This document shows, one piece after another, positions 24,235 to 36,200 of a DNA stretch of 64,000 nucleotides. The notes under the pieces are model-generated. The model did not search any database and had not been told where the DNA came from. It worked only from the letters and a program-made list of their open reading frames with translations. A program made the position numbers and the translations under genes. The stretch is from NCBI GenBank assembly GCA_037349105.1, contig JAYJMM010000015.1, positions 558,001 through 622,000 of the forward strand. The letters are read 5' to 3'. Numbering within the stretch: position 1 is the stretch's first letter; each line of letters starts with the position of its first letter. The stretch comes from Limnomonas spitsbergensis. Its lineage: Eukaryota; Chlorophyta; Chlorophyceae; Chlamydomonadales.

Positions 24235-27200
24235 GTGTGAAGGGTGTGAAGAGTGTGCCACTGCGCCTTACTTACTTGATGGCCGTTTTGTCACTTTGCC
24301 CTTGCATGCCATTTGAACTTTTAGCCCTGGTGCTAAATTGACTTATTTGCTTTGAAGCCTTTTTGTCCACCTTTGGTAACTGCGTTTTCACATTTCCTTT
24401 ATTATTTTGGCCTATTTGGACAATTTTGGGACTTCATTCAACCTGTTATCCTTTTTATCTGTTTGCCCCATTGCCTACCAGGAACGGTATTTGCCCCCTT
24501 GCCTACTTGCCGGTATACCCCACTCGTCTACTCGCCTTCGAGTGCACATTTTTTAGCTTCTCCACTCTTTGGGGGGGGCTGCAGTCTTTCCCAAAAGTAC
24601 ACCTCCCCTTTCTGGCCCTTACCCAGTGGCGAGCGCTTTGGGCGTAAACCCTTGATCCTAGACCCCTCATACTTCTGCTTTCTGCCCTGATCCAGGGGTG
24701 AGCACTTTGGCCCCACCCACCACCTGACCCTCTTTGGGCCGGCAGAGGTGCAAGCCCTGCTGCTCCTGGGGGGCCGGGAGCGAGGAACGGACGCAAAGAA
24801 ACCTTCCCAGGATCTACAGCCTGGCCTGAGTGGCGCCTTTGGCTGTACAACGGCCGCTGAGCTGGCAGCGGCCTGTCAAGATGAGGTATGGAGTAGTGTT
24901 GACCTGCTGTTGATCAGGTTGTGACATTGCCAGTCAAAAAAGTACCTGAGGTGTGGATTAGTGTGGAAATATAAATGTTCACACAGTCTCAGGGATGCTG
25001 GAGATGAACTATGTTGACATGCGCTGTATCCCCTTGGGTACATTCCCTCGTCCCGGCCCGCGTCAGACGTTTCATAGATATTCAGATGGCTGGCATGATT
25101 TTGGTTTTATTTTCTGTGTGGCGTGTGGGCGTGCTGAGGGACTCTGTCGCCAATGAGGGGATGGTCCCTGTAAACGCTTGTAGCTGCCTCTCGACGCTTT
25201 TTACACCAGCCGTCATGCTTCTCGATGAGGCAGCCTCAGGACAGCACGAGCAGACCCGCTCCCTGAACCCAAAACTCTCAGCCTCACAAATTAATTAGTA
25301 GATAAAAGTACTAAAGCGTGGAAAATATGCCCCCTCCCCCCCATCCAAAGCTCGCCTATGCCCCTTTTGCACTCCAACCCACCTCTCTCCCGATCCCTTC
25401 CCCCCTCCTGCTCCAGCTGGATCTGTCTTCGTGGCTGCCTTTGGGCCTCGGCACCTGCTCAGAGCCTCACGTCTGGAAATCCTCGGCCGCCACCTCATCA
25501 AAATCCTCGCTCCACACATCTTCCAACCCCTCCGCCTCCCCCTCATCAAAACCGTCGGCCTCCACCTCCACCCCCACCTCCGCCCCCACCCCCGCCCCCA
25601 CCTCATTAAAACCGTCGGCCTTTACTTCCACCCCCACCCCCGCCCCCACCTCATTAAAACCGTCGGCCACCATCCCCGCCCCCACCCCCGCCTTGGCATC
25701 CGCTACCAAACCCTCGGTGTCCTGCAACATCACCCCAACGGCCCACTTCTGCGTTGTCAGCTGGCCAAGCGGGCAGGCCCTCAGCCAGCGCCTGTTGGCA
25801 GGCCTGCCTCAGCAGCATCCAGGCCAACGCGCCAATAAGCAGTTCCACATAACTCTGGGATTCAACCCGAGGGACGTACATGCAGCAGCAGCCAGCAAGG
25901 GGGTCCGATCGATGGGTGCTCAGCTGCTGGATCCTGCGACTGTGCGCCACCTTTCGAATCTTGGTGTGTGGGGGTTCAAGGGTGGTTGAGTGGGTGGGTT
26001 GTTGGGTGGGTATGTGGGTGGGTGAGTGGGTGGGTGGGTTTTGGGTGGGTTCCTGGGTGGGTGGGCTGTTCAGTGGGTGGGGGCTGTAGGAGGGGGCCAT
26101 CACTCAGCAGCTAAAGCAGACCCCTCATATTCACCAACTTCCAGTTGTCAGATGTGTATGGGTGGGTGGGTGGGTAGGAAGGCGGGCGTCTCGGTGGGCG
26201 GGTGGGTGGGCGGGCGGGCAGACGGGCATACCGAACGGTGTGTGTCTATTCAAAGTTTAAACTTGGTTCAAACTCCTCCCTGCCTCCCTGCTCTCCCCAC
26301 CCCATTCGGCTCATTTCAGCAACCAAGCTGCAGTCCAGCCAGCAGGCTTCGATCCTACTCCTTGAAGCCCTCAACGATCTCGAGGACACCAGACACGGCG
26401 CCACCGCCGGCGACCCCGCCCGATCCGACGCCCGTCGCCTGATGATCAACGTCGCGCTGCAGCTGCTGCTGCCGCTGCCCAGCCCCGAAACCGATGCAGG
26501 GGGCTGTCAGAGTGAGGAAGCTGGTGAGAAGCTGCAGGTTGCGATTGTCGCAGCCTGTGCAAACGCTGTGTTGGCGAGGCTTCTTGGCTGTGAGGGCAAC
26601 CTGGAGGGTTGCTTGGCGCGTGTGCAGCTCGCGAGCAAGCTGCTGAGGGGAGCCACCAGGGCCACCAGGCAGGCGCGGCAGCAACAGCAACAGCAGCGAC
26701 AGCAGCCGCAGCAGCAGCAGCTGCTGCAGCTGCTTGCGCACGTGCTGCTGCTGCAGGGCAAGGCCTTGTTTGGGTTCGAGGGCAGAGATGATGAGGCGGA
26801 GCAGGCGTTCCGGTCTGCCTCAGCAGCGGCGGAGGCAGCGGTGCGAACAGGGGAGTCAGAGCAGGGTCAGGCTGACGCGGGTATGTCCTCTTCCTCCTCT
26901 TCCTCTGTCGTCCCATCAGCGGCTGCCTACGGTCTGATGGGACAGCTGGTGGAGAGGCTGGCGGGACAGTGGGACGATCGGGCGGCGGGCCTGGCGCGGA
27001 GCGGAGCTGCTGCCAGTGCCTCCAGGTGAAGGAGGCTCGCGGAGGAGGGGAGGGGAAGGCTGCAGCTGGAGGCGCTGCTGGCTCCCGCTGCTGGCTCCTG
27101 CGGCAGTCAGAGTTGTGGCGGCGGCGGAGGAGGCGCAGGTGACGCGGGCACGAACCTGCTGCCGGCCGGCAGCAGCGGCAGCGGTGGCGGCGGCTGCAGC

Positions 27201-30200
27201 GCTGATGTCCAGAGCGCCTCTTTGCCGCCGCCTGCATTGGGCGGTGGCGGGGGTGAGGTCGGTGGGATCCTGACAGATCCTCGGGCGAGGTGCGTGGTCC
27301 GCAACGTGGTCCTCAAGGCGGGGGAGGTGGCGGATGTGACGCTGCCGCGCAACACGTCGTGGTTGGTCTCGGAGCAACTCATGGGGTCCAGCACGCCAAA
27401 AAATAGGTGGGTGGGTCCACCTTTGCGGTACACTTAACCCCAAACCCTGCAGGTACCAGGTTTTGACCCGGGGCTTGGTCTGAGCCTGCACCTGGTGCTG
27501 ACGCTGACGGAGGAGACGCCGCCATTGTGTTGTAGCTTAATTGTAGCTGAAGTATAGCTTAGGTGTAGCTGAACAGTAGCTGATTACCCTGCAGGGACCA
27601 GGTTCTGGCTCTAGGAGCACTAGGCGTGCACCTGGTGCGAAGGACAGAGGGGGCGGTATCCGTTATGTAGCTGAGCGGTAGCTGGGTTTTAGCTGAGTTT
27701 GCCTTACGGGAACGAAGAGGTCACTCCAGGAGTGCTGGGCAGACACCTGGTCCTCACGCTGACAGAGGAGACACGGCATCCACATGAATGGTAGCTGAAT
27801 GGTAGCTGAATTGCGGATACAGTGTAGCTGAGATGTAGCCGATTTGCACTGCAGAGACCAGGTGTTGGCGCTAGGAGTGCTGGGCGTGCGCCTGGTCCTC
27901 ACGCTGACAGAGGAGACACCGCTGCCGGCGGCGTGGTTCACCGGGACATGCGTGCACAACCTTTATGAAGCGGTGCCCAACTATGAACCACCAAGCCTTG
28001 ACCAGATGGAGCGTATCCTAGGTGAGAGGGAGGTTAAGGTATTATAGGTCTGAGGGAGGGAGGGCTGTGGTATTATAGGTCTGAGGGAGGGAGGGCTGTG
28101 GTATTATAGGTCTGAAGGAGGTAGGGCTGTGGTATTATAGGTCTGAGGGAGGGAGGGCTGAGGTATTATAGGTCTGAGGGAGGGAGGGCTGTGGTATTAT
28201 AGGTCTGAGGGAGGGAGGGCTGTGGTATTATAGGTCTGAGGGAGGGAGGGCTGAGGTATTATAGGTCTGAGGGAGGGAGGGCTGTGGTATTATAGGTCTG
28301 AGGGAGGGAGGGCTGTGGTATTATAGGTCTGAGGGAGGGAGGGCTGTGGTATTATAGGTCTGAGGGAGGGAGGGCTGTGGTATTATAGGTCTGAGGGAGG
28401 GAGGGCTGTGGTATTATAGGTCTGAGGGAGGGAGGGCTGTGGTATTATAGGTCTGAGGGAGGGAGGGCTGTGGTATTATAGGTCTGAGGGAGGGAGGGCT
28501 GTGGTATTATAGGTCTGAGGGAGGGAGGGCTGTGGTATTATAGGTCTGAGGGAGGGAGGGCTGAGGTATTATAGGTCTGAGGGAGGGAGGGCTGAGGTAT
28601 TATAGGTCTGAGGGAGGGAGGGCTGAGGTATTATAGGTCTGAGGGAGGGAGGGCTGTGGTATTATAGGTCTGAGGGAGGGAGGGCTGTGGTATTATAGGT
28701 CTGAGGGAGGGAGGGCTGTGGTATTATAGGTCTGAGGGAGGGAGGGCTGTGGTATTATAGGTCTGAGGGAGGGAGGGCTGTGGTATTATAGGTCTGAGGG
28801 AGGGAGGGCTGAGGTATTATAGGTCTGAGGGAGGGAGGGCTGTGGTATTATAGGTCTGAGGGAGGGAGGGCTGTGGTATTATAGGTCTGAGGGAGGGAGG
28901 GCTGTGGTATTATAGGTCTGAGGGAGGGAGGGCTGAGGTATTATAGGTCTGAGGGAGGGAGGGCTGAGGTATTATAGGTCTGAGGGAGGGAGGGCTGAGG
29001 TATTATAGGTCTGAGGGAGGGAGGGCTGTGGTATTATAGGTCTGAGGGAGGGAGGGCTGTGGTATTATAGGTCTGAGGGAGGGAGGGCTGTGGTATTATA
29101 GGTCTGAGGGAGGGAGGGCTGTGGTATTATAGGTCTGAGGGAGGGAGGGCTGAGGTATTATAGGTCTGAGGGAGGGAGGGCTGTGGTATTATAGGTCTGA
29201 GGGAGGGAGGGCTGTGGTATTATAGGTCTGAGGGAGGGAGGGCTGTGGTATTATAGGTCTGAGGGAGGGAGGGCTGTGGTATTATAGGTCTGAGGGAGGG
29301 AGTGCTGAGGTATTATAGGTCTGAGGGAGGGAGGGCTGTGGTATTATAGGTCTGAGGGAGGGAGGGCTGTGGTATTATAGGTCTGAGGGAGGGAGGGCTG
29401 TGGTATTATAGGTCTGAGGGAGGGAGGGCTGTGGTATTATAGGTCTGAGGGAGGGAGGGCTGTGGTATTATAGGTCTGAGGGAGGGAGGGCTGTGGTATT
29501 ATAGGTCTGAGGGAGGGAGGGCTGTGGTATTATAGGTCTGAGGGAGGGAGGGCTGTGGTATTATAGGTCTGAGGGAGGGAGGGCTGTGGTATTCTAGGTC
29601 TGAGGGAGGGAGGGCTGTGGTATTATAGGTCTGAGGGAGGGAGGGCTGAGGTATTATAGGTCTGAGGGAGGGAGGGCTGTGGTATTATAGGTCTGAGGGA
29701 GGGAGGGCTGTGGTATTATAGGTCTGAGGGAGGGAGGGCTGTGGTATTATAGGTCTGAGGGAGGGAGGGCTGTGGTATTATAGGTCTGAGGGAGGGAGGG
29801 CTGTGGTATTATAGGTCTGAGGGAGGGAGGGCTGTGGTATTATAGGTCTGAGGGAGGGAGGGCTGTGGTATTATAGGTCTGAGGGAGGGAGGGCTGTGGT
29901 ATTATAGGTCTGAGGGAGGGAGGGCTGAGGTATTATAGGTCTGAGGGAGGGAGGGCTGTGGTATTATAGGTCTGAGGGAGGGAGGGCTGTGGTATTATAG
30001 GTCTGAGGGAGGGAGGGCTGTGGTATTATAGGTCTGAGGGAGGGAGGGCTGTGGTATTATAGGTCTGAGGGAGGGAGGGCTGTGGTATTATAGGTCTGAG
30101 GTATTAAAGGTATTTAAGAGAGATATTTGAGAGGGAGGCCTGAGGAATTAAAGGGCTGAGGTATTATAGGTATTTTTTGGGGCCATTAGGGGGGGTCAAC

Positions 30201-33200
30201 GCAACCTGTTTGAAGCGGTGCTAAGCCACGAGCGACTGACCCCCCATCAGATGGAACGTATTCTGTGCGAGAGGGAGGGTTGAGGTATTAAAATCTGTTA
30301 AGAGCAACCTGTTTGAACTGGTGCCGGACTGCAGGGGACTGACCTCCCATCTGATATAGCTAATCCTGGATGAGAGGGAGGTTTGAGGTCGTCAAGGGGG
30401 GGGTCGATGCAACCGGTTTGGAGCGGTGCTAAACCATGGGCAACTGACCACCCACTAGATGGAGTGTATTCTATGTGAGGGGAAGGGTTGAGGTATTGAA
30501 GGGGGGGTCAACGCAACTGCTTTCAAGCGGTGCTTAAGCACTAGCGAATGACCTCCCATCAGATAAAACGTATCCTAGGTGAGAGGGAGGGCTCAATGGG
30601 GCAGATGGATTTTACGGAGAGGAGAGGAAAAAGAATGCCCTCTGGGGTTTAGAACTAAGCGAGCTAATTATAAAGGCAAAAGGAGACGTAAGTGGCAATC
30701 CTCCACAAGGGAGCCGTCCCCTAACAATTTATAAATATGTCTGTCTACACCCTTCAGTTGTGCTGGAGGAATGCATATCAGCAGGCCATGCGGCCCTCGT
30801 GCACTGCGGGGGCGGGAAGGGACGAGCAGGGACAGTTTTGGCCTGCTACATGTGCAAGCATGGCCTCAGGCAGCGGGGCGCCGTGGGTGATGAGAGCGGG
30901 GCGCAGCGGGGCGAGGCCGGCGACGAGAGCGGGGCGCATCTGGGAGGAGTGGGCGACGGGAGCAGGTCCCCCCGGATGTCTGCCGAGGAAGCTGTCCGGC
31001 AGCTGCGCGTGCTGCGGCCGGGCAGCATTGAGACGCTGCAGCAGGAGCGCTTTGTCAGTGACTTCTCAAAGCTGCTGTGGAAGCGCTTTGCAGCCCATTC
31101 GGACCAGACGGATCCAGATCTGGTGGATCCGGGTCTGGCGGGGCGAGTGGTGGCTCACCAGGGGCATGAGCTGCCGGAGCATCGTAGGGAGCAGCTGCAA
31201 GGTGAGCGGCAGCAGCCACTTCAGCAACCTGAGCCTCAGCCTCCAGCTGCTGGGCGGGTCACACAGAAAGTGCCCATTGAACGACGTGGTGCTGGCAGGG
31301 GTGGAGGCAGCCCAGGCATTGCAGCAGAAGCCGCAATAACCGCAATAACAGCAAGGCATCCTCTGCAAAAGACTGACCGCTCTATATATATATATATTTT
31401 TTTTCATACCCGGCAGTGAATTTTATTATTTAAAAGGCAGGTCTCCATGAGCGACTACAATTTGAATAATTAGATATCTGTGCTGCACCTGCCAAAAAAT
31501 AATCAACTGTACAGTATTAGTTAATCAATCATAAATAACGTATGTGCCATTGAATTAATCATTATCGGTGGTACCAGTCCATAAATAACCAATACCGGTA
31601 AGTATGCAGTAATTATCTTTACCAGTACCAGTAAATAAAATCAATAAAAATACATATATAAATACTGTAGTCACACTCTCATTTCAGCTCCGTATGGTGT
31701 GTGTGCTACATTGTGCCTGACCACCTGGCTTTGGCGGCAAAGGGCGTGCAAGGAAAGAAACAAAGTTACGCCCTATTAGGGCGTGGAGGTTAAGGAAACA
31801 ACGCAGCTTGGGGCCGCAGGGTGTGCAAGGCATGCACTTGATACAGATCAGTGGATTCAAGGAACATCAAAGTGCATAAGCAAGTGCAGTGAGTGGTGGA
31901 GAGAATACAGGGAGTCCACAGTGGGTGGCAGGAGGAATGATTACCCCTGAGTCCTGGTACCCTCAACAAATGCATGAAATCCGGGGGATAATACGGAACA
32001 ATCCGGGGAATCAAACACGGAGCAATACGGAAAATAAAACAAGGAATAATACGGGAAAGAACACGGGAAATAAAACACGGAATAATTAGGGAAATAAAGC
32101 ACGGAATAATACGGGAAATCAAATACGGAATAATACATGAAATCTGGGAAATGTCACGGGTAATAACACAATATATTTTGGGGAATAAAACAAGGAATAA
32201 TACGGGAATAATCCGCCTTGGGTTTAGGCTGATAAAAGCCTCTCGTTGAGCCGTAGCACTGGGAGGCTACCAAAACCCCGGACCCAAACAGTAGCGGAGA
32301 GCATGGAAGGCGTTTACCCCAGCGAAAATGAATTGCGAGTATGAGTCTGGCGAGTGTCCATCGCCAGACTCATACTGGCGAGTGTCCATCGCATGTCACT
32401 CGAACGAAACCGTCAACTCGGATCTTAAGACCCTGCATTTCAAACCCTACCCCCCCCTCCCTCCACCCTGGCCTCAGGTACACTGCCCCCCCCCTCCACC
32501 CTGGCCTCAGGTACACTGCCCCCCCCTCCACCCTGGCCTCAGGTACACTGCCCCCCCCCTCCACCCTACCCCCCCCCCTCCACCCTGGCCTCAAGTACAC
32601 TGCCCCCCCCCCCTCCACCCTGGACTCAGGTACACTGCCCTCACCTCCCCGCTGTATGTCCTGGCGGTGTGGGACTGCAGCCAGGGGTGCTGGCAGTCCT
32701 GGGACGATGTGGCAGCCCTCGCTACCTTGCTGGGCCTGCCTACGGTCCCGATGCTTTTCGGTGGTGGGTGTCTGGTTTAGGGCTTAGAGTCTTTCGAACT
32801 GAAACCCTGGGCCCTTTCTCGAGGTTAGACTCCTGCTGACAAACAGGTATAGATTAGGATTGAGTCTTTGGAACTGAACCCCCAGGCCCTTTCTCGAGGT
32901 GGATACCATCAGATTCCTGCTAGCATACTGGCATACGGGAGCAGTCAGGGAAAATTTGGGAAAAGTCAGGGAACGGTTGGGAACGGTTGGGAACGGTTGG
33001 GAACGGTTGTCATTCGAATTCTTTAGTTTTGGGGGGCAGGTGAAGAGATGCCGAATATGGGACAAGCACCCCCTCTCTCTCAAGCAGCCTGTCGCCTCCC
33101 CGTTTGCAGCCCCAACCCCATACTAGCAACCCTACCCACGTGCTCCTGCCACACCTCCCCGCCTCTCTACCTCCTTGCTTCCCCCTCTCACACACATACT

Positions 33201-36200
33201 GCTCCCCCCCCCTACACAAACTGCTCCCCCCCCACACAAACTGCTCCCCCCCCCTACACAAACTGCTCCCCCCCCACACATACTGCTCCCCACAAACTGC
33301 TCCCCACCTCCTCTTCTCCCCACATCTCATATGCAGGGACTTTCAGCTCCTTGCCAGACATCCAGAAGTTCATGACCAGCCGTATGTCAGGCCAGCAGAG
33401 GTCTCTTGTTGGCGGCCGCTGTGTTGAGGGTTATGTCATTCGGAGGTCATGCACCATTGAGCCAGGTGGGTTGGGTTAGTTGAGCCTTGTTGGTTAGTGC
33501 AGTTGAGCCAGGTCTGTTTGGCCGGTTGAGCCATGTTGGTTAGTGCGGTTGAGCTATGTTGGTTAGTGCAGTTGAGCCATGTTGGTGAGTGCAGTCGAGC
33601 CATGTTGGTAAGTGCGGTTGAGCCATGTTGGTTAGTGTGGTTGAGCCATGTTGGTATGTGCAGTTGAGCCATGTTGGTAAGTGCAGTTGAGCCATGTTGG
33701 TATGTGCAGTTGAGCCATGTTGGTTAGTGCAGTTGATCCATGTTGATAAGTGCAGTTAAGCAAGGTTGGTTAGTTCAGTTAGGCCACGTTGGTTAGTGCG
33801 GTTGAGCCATGTTGGTTGATGCGGTTGAGCCATGTTGAAAAGGGTATGAACTCTCAACCTGGTGCATGGCCTTGCACACTGTGTTGTTGCAGCTTCAATG
33901 CCGCCTACGCCTTGACCCAGAAGCCATTGGCCGGCACACGCGCCATTTACTCCTTTGACCCTTTTGACGTCGAAAGACCTTGACCCATTGACCCTTCGAA
34001 AGACCTTGACTCACACGACCACTCGATACCCTCCTTTAAAAAGCCATGCAGATTTACCAGAAGAGGAACAGAGATCTCAGAATGGAGGTTTTGGAAACCT
34101 CGTGCCTCCTTCCTCTGCTTGTCGCCCCGCAGGATTGTTTGACCGCCTGGTTGCCAAGTACATCCGAAGCGGCCACATTCAGACGGACCCCTCGTGGACC
34201 CGAACCTGGTGCCAGGCTGCCATAGGCACAGATGCTGTGATGGGACAGGCAGGTATCAGCGGTGGTGGTGGCAGTACAAGTGACTGTGGCAATACAGGGG
34301 ACAGCAGCAGTAAAAGTGGCAGTTGCAGTACAGGGGACAGCGGTTGTCACAGCACTGCAGACAGACCGGAAGATGCGGCGTCATCCTTGCTGGGACAAGG
34401 AGCGTTAGGAGAGAGCAGCGGGCGGGCCGCCAGCAGTCGGCAGCCACAGGAGAAGCAGAAGGGAGGGGGCGAGCAGGACCAGAAGCAGCAGCAGCAACAA
34501 CTGCAGCTGCGGCAGCAGCAGCTGGAGCAGGAGGAACGGGTCCAACAGCAGCAGCAGCAGCAACAACAACAACAGCAGCAACAGCAGCAACATGAACAGA
34601 TCCAACAGCAGCAGCAACAGCTGCAACAGCAGCAGGGGGGAGAGGGCGCCCAAGGAGGGTCTGTGGCTGGTGGGGAGGCGGGGCAGCCTTGTGGCCACGG
34701 CAACAGGCGCATGGGGGCTGTGGACGGGGGAGGCAGGGAGTGCCGCGGGAGGGGGGGAGCGAGGGGCGGCAGGGGCGGTGTCAGCGGAAGGGGAGAAGGA
34801 GGAGGTGGAGGTGGAGGTGGCCACGGCCAGAAGCTTCCAAAGCTCATACTGCTGGTTGGACTCCCGGGCAGTGGGAAGAGCACGTTCGCTGAAGCCCTGG
34901 TGGCATCAGGGCGCGGGTGAGTGGGGTTGCGGGTGAGTTGAGTTGTGTGGTGGGTTGGTGGGGTTGTGGGTGAGTGGAGTTGTGTGGTGGGTTGGTAAGG
35001 TTGCGGGTGAGTGGAGTTGCGGGTAAGTGGAGTTGTGTGGTGGGTTGGTGGGGTTGTGGGTGAGTGGAGTTGCGGGTGAGTGGAGTTGTGTGGTGGGTCG
35101 GTGAGGTTGTAGGTGAGTGGACTTGCGGGTGGGTGGACTTTTGGGTGAGTGGAGTTGAGTGGTAGGTCGGTGGGGTTGCGGGTGAGTGGACTTGCGGGTG
35201 AGTGGTCTTGTGGGTGAATGGAGTTGTGTGGTGGGCCGGTGGGGTTGCGGGTGAGTGGAGTTTTGTGGCGGGTCGGTAGCTTGTCCAAAAGTGCAGTTCC
35301 AAATCCAAGTGTGCAGTCGCTGCCCTCGCTGCTACCCCCACCCCGAGCCCTGCCCATCGCATCCCTGCCCATCGCATCCCTGCCCATCGCATCCCTGCCC
35401 ATCGCATCCCTGCCCATCGCATCCCTGCCCATCGCATCCCTGCCCATCGCATCCCTGCCCATCGCATCCCTGCCCATCGCATCCCTGCCCATCGCATCCC
35501 TGCCCATCGCATCCCTGCCCATCGCATCCCTGCCCATCGCATCCCTGCCCATCGCATCCCTGCCCATCGCATCCCTGCCCATCGCATCCCTGCCCATCGC
35601 ATCCCTGCCCATCGCATCCCTGCCCATCGCATCCCTGCCCATCGCATCCCTGCCCATCGCATCCCTGCCCATCGCATCCCTGCCCATCGCATCCCTGCCC
35701 ATCGCATCCCTGCCCATCGCATCCCTGCCCATCGCATCCCTGCCCATCGCATCCCTTTTGCACCTGGATCAGGATCTGTCACAATGGATATTGGGGATGC
35801 AAGCACTGATCTTACCAAAGGTAACCCAACCCTCACATTTGTCCCCCATATTGTCTGCTCCATTACCCTTCCACCAACTCCTCCACTGCTGCTGCAGCTG
35901 GGTTAGGATCTGCCAGGATGAATGTGGCGGGTCCAGGCGTGCGACGGAGTCTGCATTCGGCATCGCAGCGCTCCGGGGCAGTGACCACGACTGCCATGTT
36001 ATCCTGGACAGGTCAGAGGGGGGATCTTACTTTGCTCGGTTTGACGTGCTTCAGGTACAATAACGGACATATTCAATATATGTGGAAATAAAAGAGCATA
36101 CGATTCGACTACAAGGAGCCTACAATTCAAGATTGGAGACATTGTAGCCCACTGCTTCCTCAACTCTCGCGCCCCTGTGGGGCCTAGCTTTCTTTCTTCC

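Larger units (their letters stand above)
31202..32629 (+). other. gap between phosphatase and second-ligase exons; A/T-rich, no ligase exon found
   Basis: 31,380-32,250 is markedly A/T-rich. It holds one family B repeat (31,735-31,815) and a GGAATAATACGGGAAATAAA-type tandem (31,980-32,200). I searched for a KxDG or GENLY-like exon on the plus strand and found none, although phases require at least one exon between 31,201 and 32,630. Confidence 0.55.

Noticed and set aside
26446..27491. Minus-strand 263- and 191-codon frames
   Set aside because: Antisense of the GC-rich coding exons 9-10; Arg/Pro/Ala composition typical of shadow frames.
28022..30110. Possible CRISPR-like array
   Set aside because: The units are contiguous with no unique spacers, and the genome is eukaryotic. 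The same holds for the 59.9-64 kb satellite.
33892..33970. Candidate exon encoding [19 protein letters not shown] between ligase exons
   Set aside because: Exon 14 joins exon 15 directly in phase 1 with an intact ligase motif order; adding this segment shifts the frame.
34347..36063. Very long overlapping frames on both strands (466, 339, 281, 184 and 143 codons)
   Set aside because: They are translations of the uniform 15-bp array (unit a multiple of 3) joined to the antisense of the CAG tract and the kinase exon.
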